64,000 nt of DNA from Bacteroidales bacterium (GTDB lineage Bacteria > Bacteroidota > Bacteroidia > Bacteroidales > F082): contig JANQGJ010000059.1 of the NCBI GenBank assembly GCA_028277395.1, positions 52,592 to 116,591 of the forward strand, in the 5' to 3' direction. Positions within the stretch are counted from its first letter, which is position 1, and each line of letters starts with the position of its first letter. Below the pieces are notes generated by a model. It searched no databases, was not told the DNA's origin, and saw only the letters and a program-made list of their open reading frames with translations. Shown here piece after piece: positions 54,651 through 63,319 of this stretch. The position numbers were made by a program, and so were the translations under genes.

Positions 54651-55647
54651 CTTCAATAACATATACAAATACCTTTTCACCATTAAGGAAATTGTTTACT
54701 TCAGGAATATTGATGAATATCTCCTGTCCATAGCTCTTTTGATTCAGTAATGGATTTATTTTATCCGGGAATGCTGTTACCCTTGAACCTATTTCTATTA
54801 TTTGACCCTCAACACTGTATTTTCGGTGAATAGATTCAACCTTAACCATGGAACCAATCTGCACATTTTTTACACCATTTTCGTGAACAAACGCTTTGAT
54901 CAGAGTTGGATTAAGATCATAAATGGAAAGTAATGTGCTGTACGGTGGAACCAGCTCATTTAACTGAACAAACAAGTTTCCGATTGTACTTGGTTTTTCC
55001 GCCCTTTTTATAAGCTGATCCTTCTCTTTCTCAAGTTCAAGGATCTCCATTTCAACTAACTCAAGATCAGAATTATATTGAAATATTTCCAATTCATACC
55101 GCCCTTTAAGCTGATCCGTTTCAAGATTGTATTTTGCATTCAAAGCAGTCAATTGGTCTTCAATCACTGATATCTTATTGTTGAACGTTGTAAAATCCGG
55201 TGTATAGGATATATCCGAAAGGCTGTCCATACCTGTTATTCTTGTTTTTTCAAGCATAACAATACTTTCCATCTCCACCTTCTCGGTACTAAGAACACGG
55301 GTGTTTTTTTCAAACTCAGTCTGAAGGATACTAACCGAATTATGAAAATTTATTTCCGATCTTTCTATCTGTTTTTCGATTTGCAGTTTTTCATTGATCA
55401 GCTTATCATAACTCAGTGCAAGATCAGGTCTTTCAACCTCAAGCAATATATCTCCGGAATCTACTACCTGTCCTGGTGACACATAAATCTTCCTTACCAA
55501 AATTGGTTTTCTGTAACTTATTGCTGTAACCTGGCTTTCAACCTGGGCAACCATAGCATCATTACCTCCCTTATAATTAATTGAATAGGTTATAAGTACA
55601 ATAACAACTACTATCCAGACACCATGCAATAAAAACCTCTTTATCAT
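54640..55647 (-). CDS. HlyD-family periplasmic adaptor
   Basis: A 335-residue membrane-fusion protein: one N-terminal TM (about 8-25), the lipoyl-like half-motif KIYVSPGQVVDSGDILLEVERPDL, a long coiled-coil hairpin (about 75-220), the returning lipoyl half near NLFVQLNELVPPYSTL, and a beta-barrel MVKVESIHRKYSVEGQIIEIG. It overlaps the DUF4956 gene by 4 nt. Such adaptors bridge an inner-membrane pump and TolC, but no ABC, RND or MFS gene is in the operon. Confidence 0.9.
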   Translation of the reverse strand: MIKRFLLHGVWIVVVIVLITYSINYKGGNDAMVAQVESQVTAISYRKPILVRKIYVSPGQVVDSGDILLEVERPDLALSYDKLINEKLQIEKQIERSEINFHNSVSILQTEFEKNTRVLSTEKVEMESIVMLEKTRITGMDSLSDISYTPDFTTFNNKISVIEDQLTALNAKYNLETDQLKGRYELEIFQYNSDLELVEMEILELEKEKDQLIKRAEKPSTIGNLFVQLNELVPPYSTLLSIYDLNPTLIKAFVHENGVKNVQIGSMVKVESIHRKYSVEGQIIEIGSRVTAFPDKINPLLNQKSYGQEIFINIPEVNNFLNGEKVFVYVIEDEE

Positions 55648-56321
55648 AGTCGTATCCTTACTTCATTTTTATCGATCCTTGCATTCAGAATTCCATCAGT
55701 GTTAATTAGTTTGTGGTAAAGTTCGTCACTCACTACATTTTTTTTCAGTTTCACTACATACCTCCTTCTCTGATTGACCTCAACATTTCTTTGCATATTT
55801 AATTCCACAGACTTACAATAAAAATTCAGAACATTCTCAATATCTTTAAAACTGGTATTTTCAGCAACATCAATTGTTAGTTCGTAATCGGATCCAGGGA
55901 ATGCTCCATATTTCGAAAAGCTTAGCAAAAATGCAGTAATACAAAACACTACCGTTCCGGCAATAGCAATTGAATAACCATAAACGCCGGTGCCAATTCC
56001 AATAGAAATACCAGCAAACATGAATATGATATTCCTTGGATCACTAATAAGGGTTCTGAACCTGATTATTGCAACGGCTCCTATAATACCAAAACCAACA
56101 GCAAAATTATCGCCAACCGCCATCATTATCATACACGTAACAATCGAGCTGAGTACAATGGCCTGAAAAAGGTGATTCGGGAATATACTACCTTTATAAG
56201 TTGCTTTATAAGTAAATGCAATTACAGAACTTAACACAAAGGAAAGTAGCAGTGAAAAAATCGCAACTTCAAATGAAGGATATTCGTAATATCCTGTGCT
56301 TTCAAAAAGGTCTTCTAACAT
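55644..56321 (-). CDS. DUF4956 membrane protein
   Basis: A 225-residue protein with about four or five TM helices. The conserved DUF4956 core is GDNFAVGFGIIGAVAIIRFRT followed by ISDPRNIIFMFAGISIGIGTG. A cytoplasmic C-terminal domain from about 145 has an alpha/beta pattern. The family is uncharacterised, with some members next to polyphosphate polymerases. Here it is the first gene of an operon with HlyD and TolC, in the slot where an inner-membrane transporter is expected. Role inferred from context only. Confidence 0.85.
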   Translation of the reverse strand: MLEDLFESTGYYEYPSFEVAIFSLLLSFVLSSVIAFTYKATYKGSIFPNHLFQAIVLSSIVTCMIMMAVGDNFAVGFGIIGAVAIIRFRTLISDPRNIIFMFAGISIGIGTGVYGYSIAIAGTVVFCITAFLLSFSKYGAFPGSDYELTIDVAENTSFKDIENVLNFYCKSVELNMQRNVEVNQRRRYVVKLKKNVVSDELYHKLINTDGILNARIDKNEVRIRL

Positions 56322-56731
56322 TTTTCAATCTGATTATTGGCAAATATAGTTACTTTAACTGTTAAATTCTTGTAATCACTTGTAATACATCTATTCTGAA
56401 GAAATTAAAAAGTCTCATTAAAGAATTAGTAAAAGGCTTCGAAAACGATTTCGTTATGACTCAACAGCAGAATAACGATTTGTAGGGTATTAGAAACCAC
56501 ATATCCTGTCGCATGACCTTAGTGATTAATAAACAAACTATTTGGAGCCTTATTTTTTATCTGTATATTTGAACCCCAAATAACAAATTGTTATCAAATT
56601 AATTGAAGCTATAATTAATCTAATACTCTTCCCAGATGTCGGAAAATACACCAACTACAAGTTAATTGTTGTTTGCCATAAATAAATGATTTTTAACAAT
56701 AATCATAATTAATAAACCAAACCACATCACA

Positions 56732-56939
56732 ATGAAAAAACTATCATATGTTTTGATCCTAGCATTAGCATTTAATATACTAAATGCCCAGTTTTCGATG
56801 ATATCACACAAAGAAGCTTTACAGGTTAAAAATTCAATTCTGCTTGTTGCTTTTGAGGAGGAAGATCCAAAAAAAGTTTCAAAATTGTCGAATAAAAAAG
56901 AAACAACTTGAGAAATACGCTGATAATATAGAAAAATAG
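56732..56939 (+). pseudogene. Small exported protein, probably frameshifted
   Basis: An ATG at 56732 opens a 59-residue frame with a good signal peptide (MKKLSYVLILALAFNILNAQ), then SMISHKEALQVKNSILLVAFEEEDPKK, ending at TGA (56909-56911). In another frame the sequence continues as KKQLEKYADNIEK up to a TAG at 56937, which reads like its natural C-terminus, with a shift inside an A-rich run near 56892-56897. Either the gene is broken or the short form is the product. The LLVAFEEEDPKK segment recalls a small Bacteroidota exported family without known role. Confidence 0.45.
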
Positions 56940-56987
56940 TCAATAATATCACTGTATTATTAAAGCAGCCTGAATAAGAATCTACAT

Positions 56988-57287
56988 ATGAGAAAGCTAA
57001 GAGTTCTTTATACGTTTTACAGATCATTTACAGCTATTGGCTTTCTTATAACTTTATCCTGCCTGAGTATTGTCTATCTTAATGGCATTAATACCTTTGT
57101 TTATGTATTTTGGTTAAAGATCATTACCAGTGGAATAATTATTTTATTCATAAATAGTTATAAACGTAAAGAGTTCTATTATTACAGTAACCTGGGTTTT
57201 TCTAAATCAAAACTCTGGCTGATAACTTTGGGCTTTGACATTTTTGTGTTTATGGTATTACTGATAATTATACAATACTACTCATGA
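56988..57287 (+). CDS. Small membrane protein paired with an ABC ATPase
   Basis: A 99-residue protein with three hydrophobic helices (about 15-34, 36-55 and 75-97) and a basic loop NSYKRKEFYYYSNLG between them. Its stop overlaps the ABC ATPase start by 4 nt. It looks like a minimal permease or anchor for the ATPase. No family recognised; too small for a normal ABC permease, so it may oligomerise. Confidence 0.75.
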   Translation: MRKLRVLYTFYRSFTAIGFLITLSCLSIVYLNGINTFVYVFWLKIITSGIIILFINSYKRKEFYYYSNLGFSKSKLWLITLGFDIFVFMVLLIIIQYYS

Positions 57288-57949
57288 AGAATCTCCTTGA
57301 AACAGACAGTGTAATGCTCGAATTTGGTTCAAAGAGAGTTTTGAATGATGTATATTTAAAATGTGAAACAGGAAAAATATCCGGGCTTTTGGGTTTGAAT
57401 GGTTCTGGAAAGACCTGTTTATTAAGAATTATTTATGGTAACCTGAAGAGCAGTGAGAGTTCGGTAAGAATAAACGGTAAGGCCCTGTTAAACAACTTCA
57501 GATCACCGAAACTTATCAGATATCTTCCCCAGTTTAACTTTATTCCGGATTCACTAACTTTAAAAAGGGTAATTAAAGATTTTGGTGTTGATTATAACCG
57601 ATTTATTGAAGATTTCCCTGATTTCAGAAAGTACTATCATACACGATTATCAAAACTATCAACAGGAGAAAGAAGAATTGTTGAAATATATGCAGTTTTA
57701 ATGTCTGATTCGATGTTCTGCATGCTTGACGAACCATTTTCACATATAATGCCTGTACATGTGGAAACAATAAAATCTCTGATCAATGAAGTTAAGATAC
57801 ACAAAGGTATCATTATAACCGACCATCTTTACTCTCATGTAATGAACATTGGTGATTATGTGTATTTGATAGTTGATGGCTGTATCGCACCAATATCATC
57901 ATACAATGATCTGGAGTTATATGGGTATGTGAACAATGTTCAGAGTTAA
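57284..57949 (+). CDS. ABC transporter ATP-binding protein
   Basis: This 221-residue ATPase has Walker A GLNGSGKTC, the ABC signature LSTGERRIVEIYAVL, Walker B MFCMLDEP and the H-loop His in IITDHLY. The Q-loop is RYLPQFNFIPDS. It is translationally coupled to the 99-residue membrane protein upstream and lacks a regular permease in this window. The pair resembles small ABC exporters or regulatory ATPases; substrate unknown. Confidence 0.92.
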   Translation: MKNLLETDSVMLEFGSKRVLNDVYLKCETGKISGLLGLNGSGKTCLLRIIYGNLKSSESSVRINGKALLNNFRSPKLIRYLPQFNFIPDSLTLKRVIKDFGVDYNRFIEDFPDFRKYYHTRLSKLSTGERRIVEIYAVLMSDSMFCMLDEPFSHIMPVHVETIKSLINEVKIHKGIIITDHLYSHVMNIGDYVYLIVDGCIAPISSYNDLELYGYVNNVQS

Positions 57950-58038
57950 TTATGTTGGTTTATAAATTAGAGATACAGTTGCAAAACCAGAATTAACTAT
58001 TACTTTGATTGACTACTACCTTCGAATTTGAAGAATCA

Positions 58039-58094
58039 GTCCGTAAGTATAAACGATGTTTTTTCCGACAAGTCTCAGTAAATACATTACGGAC
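58039..58094. terminator. Inverted repeat between convergent genes
   Basis: GTCCGTAA (58039-58046) and TTACGGAC (58087-58094) are perfect 8-bp arms separated by 40 bases. It lies between the convergent ABC and outer-membrane receptor genes. The long loop makes it a weak terminator candidate. Confidence 0.3.
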
Positions 58095-58101
58095 ATATTG
58101 T

Positions 58102-60852
58102 TTATCTCCTGCTTACATCAATCTCAATACCTGATTTATTATCGAATTTATTCAATCTGTACTTAAAGGTAAGCATGGCATACCTGCCGATGGTATTCGA
58201 TTGACGTTCCAACTGGTAGTTCATCTCCGTTATTCTTTCAACCCCCTTATTCTTATCAAGTATATCAAATAATTCCAGGCTTATTACACCACGCCTGTTC
58301 CTGAGAAAATACCTGGTAAACTCAGCTTTAAGTAATGGTACTGTGATGGAACTTCCGAATGATTCTTCATCATATCTGCTGAGATCAGCAGTTAGCGAAA
58401 AATGCCAGTTATCATTTGGTGTAAACACAACATCGGTAAATACAACAGTATTGTAATAAACCTTATTAAGCGATTCCTGACGCGAATAATTAGCATCTGT
58501 TATACTTATTGACCCTCCAATACTAACATCTAATTTCTCGTTTTTACGATTACTAAAACTAACAAACAGCGAGTGGACAAAGTTTGTATTAATATTCTCT
58601 TCACCGTTTACCATGCTTAAACCCTGGTTCCATGTTTCGTTTAGCCGGGCGTTAAAATCCAGTCCCAGCCATTTAATTGGTGTTGAAAAATCAAAACTTC
58701 CGTCCATTCTGTAATCATGATCTACATTTATAAGGGTATTTACCTCTGAGAGATCAGGATTTACCATTCTGGACCAGTTTATCTTATCAATTGTATAAGA
58801 TGAATTAAGGCTTGCAAAGATCGAAGTAAAGGAGAACTGATCAAAATATATCCAGTTTAACTGAAGACCATGACTATATTCCGGTTTTAGATTTATATTT
58901 CCGGAATGTATGACAAGAGGGTTTATATTATTCTCTACAGGAAGCAACTGGTTTGCAGTTGGAGAAATTACTGAAGAGTTATAATAAACCCCAAACTGAC
59001 GTCCTGTTCCATACTCGTAGTGCCATGAAAACTGTGGTACAAAATATACTTTATTTGTAGTTACATCAGGTCTATCATTCAATAAGTTCTTTAACATTGA
59101 TTTCTCCACACCTGCAGTGAAACTCAGGTGGCTTTTTCTGGTATTACGTTTCATTGAGATTCCTCCTCTTATCCACAAGTATTCTTTAGTAAAATCAGGA
59201 CTAAGAGAGTCAATAATATTTTCACCATCAGGTGGTGTTCCCTGTGTACGATGTATTTCATCCTGAACACCTCCCCCGCTAATAAATGGCACTCCATACC
59301 ATCGTTTCCCCAGTTTTCTGGTAACCGATGTAGTTGCTGAATATTTTACCAGTTTGTTTTCTTCAGTCAGATACCCTTTATACAAACTACTGTCCGGAGG
59401 ATTATAAAAATCTGTCCTGTTAACCCAGTTATTATCTGACTTATCATGACTCATAATCATATTTCCCTTCAATTTGAGTAATCTCCACTTACTATCCCAT
59501 TTTTTTAAATATGATACCGCCAGTTTACCTCCATATTTATCAGCTTTATCATTTGTGATGTTTACAAGACTATTAATCGGAATATCGCCAACTGAGCTAG
59601 TTGAGTTAAGCAATGCTTTCGCTGTTCCTGTACTATAATTTACACCTCCGTTAAGAACCAGATTTTGAGTGGAATCAATCCTGTTTCTCCAGCCAAAATT
59701 TATTCTGTGCGCCCGGTTTGTAGTCTCTTTGTCAAGATCATCATCCTTTATTGATGTTCCGGCATCAAAAAAATTATTGGTAACGGTATTCTGCTGAAGG
59801 TCTTTATTAGCACCGCTACCCAGATAAGAAATATTAAACCTGTTGTCCTTTTTAGCTTCATATGTAAAGTTTGCCCCGGCAGCTCCCGATGTAACCAAAC
59901 CATCAATGCCCTGTCCAAAATCTATGGGAAGATCATCATCACTGGTAATCGTTATCTGACCACCACCGCTCATTAAACTCTGTAATCCACCGTTAAAGTC
60001 CATATAATCGCGAAACGAAAAACCGTATTTATTAACATTGTTCAGCATTGCCAGTGCAGCAAACTGATGTGTTCTGGTAAAACGGTAAACCTTAGCTCCT
60101 GCCTGATATTTCCCGTCAGTTCCAATTCCAGCCCTAATATCACCAAAAACAGCACTTTTCCTGCCATCCTTTAGAATCATATTTATAGTTTTGGAATATG
60201 TACCATCTTCAATACCCGTGAGTTCTGTTTCATCTGATTTTTTGTTATAGACCTGGACCTTTTCAATGGCATCTGCAGGCAGGTTCTTTGTGGCAACCTG
60301 TGGGTCGCTGCTAAAAAACTCTTTACCATCTACAAGCACTCTTTGTACATTTTCTCCCTGGGCCTTTATATTACCTGCCCTGTCAACCTGCACACCAGGG
60401 AGCTTTTCCAGCAATTCTTCAGCTACCGCATCTGGCTTTACCTTATATGACCCGGCATTGTATTCAATGGTATCTTTCTTAATGGTAAAAGGAACCCGCA
60501 TAGCATTAACTTCCACCTCAGAAAGCTTAAATTCAGCGGGTTCCATCACAATTGAACCTAATGAACTACCATCGTTCAGTGGAATATCAATGCTTCTTTC
60601 ATGATTTTGAAAACCCATAAACGATGTTTGCAGTATGTAGTTACCTTTTTGAATATTTTTGATTTCAAAGTACCCCTGCTGATTCGAAATACTATAATAT
60701 TCCATTGTTGAATCAGCAGGATTTAGTAGTACAGCAGTGGCATACAACAAAGGGTTGCCTTCATTATTAAAGAGGTATCCTGACACATTGCTGTTTTGAG
60801 CAATCGCAGAAAAGCAGGTAAACACTAATACTGCTAAAAGTAGTTTTCTCAT
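58102..60852 (-). CDS. Outer membrane beta-barrel protein with CarboxypepD-reg domain (TonB-receptor-like)
   Basis: A 916-residue protein with a signal peptide (MRKLLLAVLVFTCFSAIAQ), an N-terminal carboxypeptidase-regulatory-like domain (SNVSGYLFNNEGNPLLYATAV to about residue 105), a plug-like domain (about 120-230; VDRAGNIKAQGENVQRVLVDG, FFSSDPQVATKNLPADAIEK) and a large barrel to the end. This matches the OMP_b-brl_3 group related to TonB-dependent receptors, common in Bacteroidota. No TonB box is evident. It lies 14 bases downstream of the GLPGLI gene, so both are in one operon, and is likely an envelope or nutrient-uptake component. Confidence 0.9.
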   Translation of the reverse strand: MRKLLLAVLVFTCFSAIAQNSNVSGYLFNNEGNPLLYATAVLLNPADSTMEYYSISNQQGYFEIKNIQKGNYILQTSFMGFQNHERSIDIPLNDGSSLGSIVMEPAEFKLSEVEVNAMRVPFTIKKDTIEYNAGSYKVKPDAVAEELLEKLPGVQVDRAGNIKAQGENVQRVLVDGKEFFSSDPQVATKNLPADAIEKVQVYNKKSDETELTGIEDGTYSKTINMILKDGRKSAVFGDIRAGIGTDGKYQAGAKVYRFTRTHQFAALAMLNNVNKYGFSFRDYMDFNGGLQSLMSGGGQITITSDDDLPIDFGQGIDGLVTSGAAGANFTYEAKKDNRFNISYLGSGANKDLQQNTVTNNFFDAGTSIKDDDLDKETTNRAHRINFGWRNRIDSTQNLVLNGGVNYSTGTAKALLNSTSSVGDIPINSLVNITNDKADKYGGKLAVSYLKKWDSKWRLLKLKGNMIMSHDKSDNNWVNRTDFYNPPDSSLYKGYLTEENKLVKYSATTSVTRKLGKRWYGVPFISGGGVQDEIHRTQGTPPDGENIIDSLSPDFTKEYLWIRGGISMKRNTRKSHLSFTAGVEKSMLKNLLNDRPDVTTNKVYFVPQFSWHYEYGTGRQFGVYYNSSVISPTANQLLPVENNINPLVIHSGNINLKPEYSHGLQLNWIYFDQFSFTSIFASLNSSYTIDKINWSRMVNPDLSEVNTLINVDHDYRMDGSFDFSTPIKWLGLDFNARLNETWNQGLSMVNGEENINTNFVHSLFVSFSNRKNEKLDVSIGGSISITDANYSRQESLNKVYYNTVVFTDVVFTPNDNWHFSLTADLSRYDEESFGSSITVPLLKAEFTRYFLRNRRGVISLELFDILDKNKGVERITEMNYQLERQSNTIGRYAMLTFKYRLNKFDNKSGIEIDVSRR

Positions 60853-60866
60853 TTGTTATACTAATA

Positions 60867-61622
60867 TTATTGGGAAATTGTCATTATAACTGTCTGTGCT
60901 CCTTCTACAGCTCCATCTTCTCCCATTTCTTTGGTTTTTTCTTCCACAATTGCCATGTACTTTTCTTTTGATACTTTTTTCCCTTTTTTGGGCTTCTGAA
61001 GTTTGCTTTCATCAACACTTTTCAATTCAACCGAACTGGCAATAATACTCCTGTCACCATTGTCGGCTTCCATTGCAAGAACAAGACCAGGCAGGTTTGC
61101 ATAATCTCCGGGACCACTTGAAACGGGTATGGCAGGAGTAAACCAAACTTTTGTTTCCTTTTCGCCATCTGTTTTAACAGCTTCCTGACAGGGATAATCA
61201 AGAATCATTTTCTGATTACCGGTAAGCTTCCACTCATCTGATTCATAATCAGATTCAATTAGAAATACACGGGTCATGAACTCTGTCTGTTCAATCATTT
61301 TTTTATCCTTCAGATCACGCCAGACTATATTTTCAGGCTGACTTATCATGATCTGAACAGATCCTCCTTCTGACTCTTCTTCGATGACCGCATCGGTATC
61401 ATTAAGATATTCATATCTTGATACGTCTTCGTTAAAATACAAAACTGTTGCGGTTTTGTTTTCGGTTGGAAGCATTGCCTGCATTTCCGGTGTCATATTT
61501 TCAAGCTGAATATCAAATTTAATTACTTCCTCATATACAACAGTTCCTTCATTATTACTGCTTTGAGTGAATCCTGCAATTGCAGTTAATGTGATCAACA
61601 TTATTAAATAAGTTCTTTTCAT
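60867..61622 (-). CDS. GLPGLI-family protein
   Basis: A 251-residue exported protein (signal MKRTYLIMLITLTAIAGFTQ). The family motif is seen as PGDYANLPGLVLAMEADNG, with the usual preceding KVWFTPAIPVSSGPG segment and the GNQKMILDYPCQEAVK block. GLPGLI proteins are Bacteroidota-specific and functionally undescribed, commonly encoded next to OMP_b-brl_3 proteins, as here. It is the first gene of that pair and is divergent from the sensor kinase gene. Confidence 0.92.
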   Translation of the reverse strand: MKRTYLIMLITLTAIAGFTQSSNNEGTVVYEEVIKFDIQLENMTPEMQAMLPTENKTATVLYFNEDVSRYEYLNDTDAVIEEESEGGSVQIMISQPENIVWRDLKDKKMIEQTEFMTRVFLIESDYESDEWKLTGNQKMILDYPCQEAVKTDGEKETKVWFTPAIPVSSGPGDYANLPGLVLAMEADNGDRSIIASSVELKSVDESKLQKPKKGKKVSKEKYMAIVEEKTKEMGEDGAVEGAQTVIMTISQ

Positions 61623-61705
61623 CTTCTGGATTTTAATTTTATTACAAATAGTTTATCATGCCAAAAATAGATAGCGAAATATTGTCCATAAGTTAATGGC
61701 AGGCC

Positions 61706-61762
61706 AATTAAGGTTAATTAAGGTTAATTGATTGAAAATTAACCATGTTTAATATACATTTG
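61706..61762 (+). promoter_or_regulatory. Histidine kinase promoter with 10-bp tandem repeat
   Basis: AATTAAGGTT is repeated head-to-tail (61706-61715 and 61716-61725), followed by AATTG. The repeat period of one helix turn fits an OmpR-family regulator dimer. Seven bases after the second unit is TTG (61732-61734), a 20-base spacer and TACATTTG (61755-61762), a perfect -7 box ending 11 bases before the ATG. The region is also upstream of the divergent GLPGLI gene, where the minus-strand TATTTTTG (61662-61669) is a possible -7 box. Confidence 0.65.
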
Positions 61763-61773
61763 CAGCCTGTTAC

Positions 61774-63312
61774 ATGAATACAAAGAACCGAAATAAACTC
61801 TCAACCATGAAAGGATTGATGATAACAAGCCAGTTATTATTGACCTTCTTTCTGGGTTATTGGCTATTTACTCAATATGATGAACAAAAACAGTTGCTCA
61901 CAACCGAAATGGAGCGGGGATTAAGGTTAGCGGAAAATGAAGTGATTGATTCATTGCTTGCTACAAGGTATATTGATCCGTTTTTAAGTGATACAGGTAA
62001 TTTTACACTTGTTATGTTTGACTCAATGGACATAGCACCTGGTGATTATCCAATGGAATTTGGTATTAATACGGATTCTGTTCAACATGTTACGATGCAG
62101 ATATCAGCTGATTATATTGATGAGGATAAGGACAGTAACATTGCTGAAACAATTAAGATGATTGAAAGTACAGGCAGACTACCTGATGAAAAGATTCGGT
62201 CAACAATAACGGTTCAGGCAAAACAGGATTCAGGTAATCATATCCTGATGCAGGGAGTAAAGATGCTTATAAATACCGTTGGAAAGTTTGATATTGAAAA
62301 AGGCAATGTTTATACATATTTTACAGAAGACATAGATTCTGTGATGCTACAACGGATATTTAATAAATTCGTTAACACTAATTTTAACGGACTGACAACT
62401 GATTGGAAAATTGAAGATCGAAACCTTAGCAATGGTAAGAAAATAAACGGTATTTTCATAAGAAGTAATCTGTACGAAGATTCTTTAGGTATGAAAATCG
62501 GACATTATAACCTGTACATAATAAAAACCATATTTCCACAAATTATATTTGCTACTATTCTGCTGTTAATTACATCTGTTGCCTTTCTGATGGCTTACCG
62601 AAACCACAGAAACCAGCAAAAACTTATCCTGCTAAAAAATGATTTTATTTCAAATATTACTCATGAGTTAAAAACACCGGTATCTACAGTAAAGGTAGCG
62701 CTGGAAGCATTATTGGATTTTAATCTTCGCGAAAATCCTGATCGCACGAGAAAATACCTGGAAATGGCAAGAAATCAAAACAACAGACTTGACATTATAG
62801 TTAACCAGGTTTTGAATAGCTCTGCATTTGAAAACGGGGGAGATTTTCTTGTAAAATCAAAGATCAACCTGGTAGTCTTAATAAAAGAAGTTCTATCAGG
62901 TATGCGATACCGTTTTACAGAACTGCAGGCCTCGGTCGGATTCTCTGAAACCTCGGATGATATTATAATTGAAGCTGATAAATTTCATCTTCAGGGAGTT
63001 ATTACAAACTTGATTGACAACAGTTTGAAATATAATAATAACATTCCGGAAATTAATATTGGGCTCACTAAAAGTGAAAATAGTATTATAATTACTGTTG
63101 AAGATAATGGTATTGGTATACCAACTGAATATACCGGCAAAGTATTTGAAAAGTTTTTCAGGGTACCAACCGGAAATGAGCATAATATCAAAGGATTTGG
63201 TTTGGGATTGAATTACGCTGCTTTAATAGTGTCATATCATAAAGGAAGTATTAAAGTTGAGAACGGGGACAGGCAAGGTTGTGTTTTTACAATAAAATTG
63301 CCGGTTAGTTAA
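61774..63312 (+). CDS. Sensor histidine kinase
   Basis: A 512-residue membrane kinase: TM1 at about 13-34, an extracytoplasmic sensor to about 250, TM2 at about 252-275, then dimerisation and phosphoacceptor SNITHELKTPVSTVKVALEAL. Catalytic boxes: N-box LIDNSLKYN, G1 VEDNGIGIP, F-box FEKFFRVP, G2 GFGLGLNYA. No HAMP domain between TM2 and the H-box. It is followed 7 bases later by an OmpR-type regulator. It is divergent from the GLPGLI/outer-membrane operon, a probable target of the system. Confidence 0.94.
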   Translation: MNTKNRNKLSTMKGLMITSQLLLTFFLGYWLFTQYDEQKQLLTTEMERGLRLAENEVIDSLLATRYIDPFLSDTGNFTLVMFDSMDIAPGDYPMEFGINTDSVQHVTMQISADYIDEDKDSNIAETIKMIESTGRLPDEKIRSTITVQAKQDSGNHILMQGVKMLINTVGKFDIEKGNVYTYFTEDIDSVMLQRIFNKFVNTNFNGLTTDWKIEDRNLSNGKKINGIFIRSNLYEDSLGMKIGHYNLYIIKTIFPQIIFATILLLITSVAFLMAYRNHRNQQKLILLKNDFISNITHELKTPVSTVKVALEALLDFNLRENPDRTRKYLEMARNQNNRLDIIVNQVLNSSAFENGGDFLVKSKINLVVLIKEVLSGMRYRFTELQASVGFSETSDDIIIEADKFHLQGVITNLIDNSLKYNNNIPEINIGLTKSENSIIITVEDNGIGIPTEYTGKVFEKFFRVPTGNEHNIKGFGLGLNYAALIVSYHKGSIKVENGDRQGCVFTIKLPVS

Positions 63313-63319
63313 TTAACTT

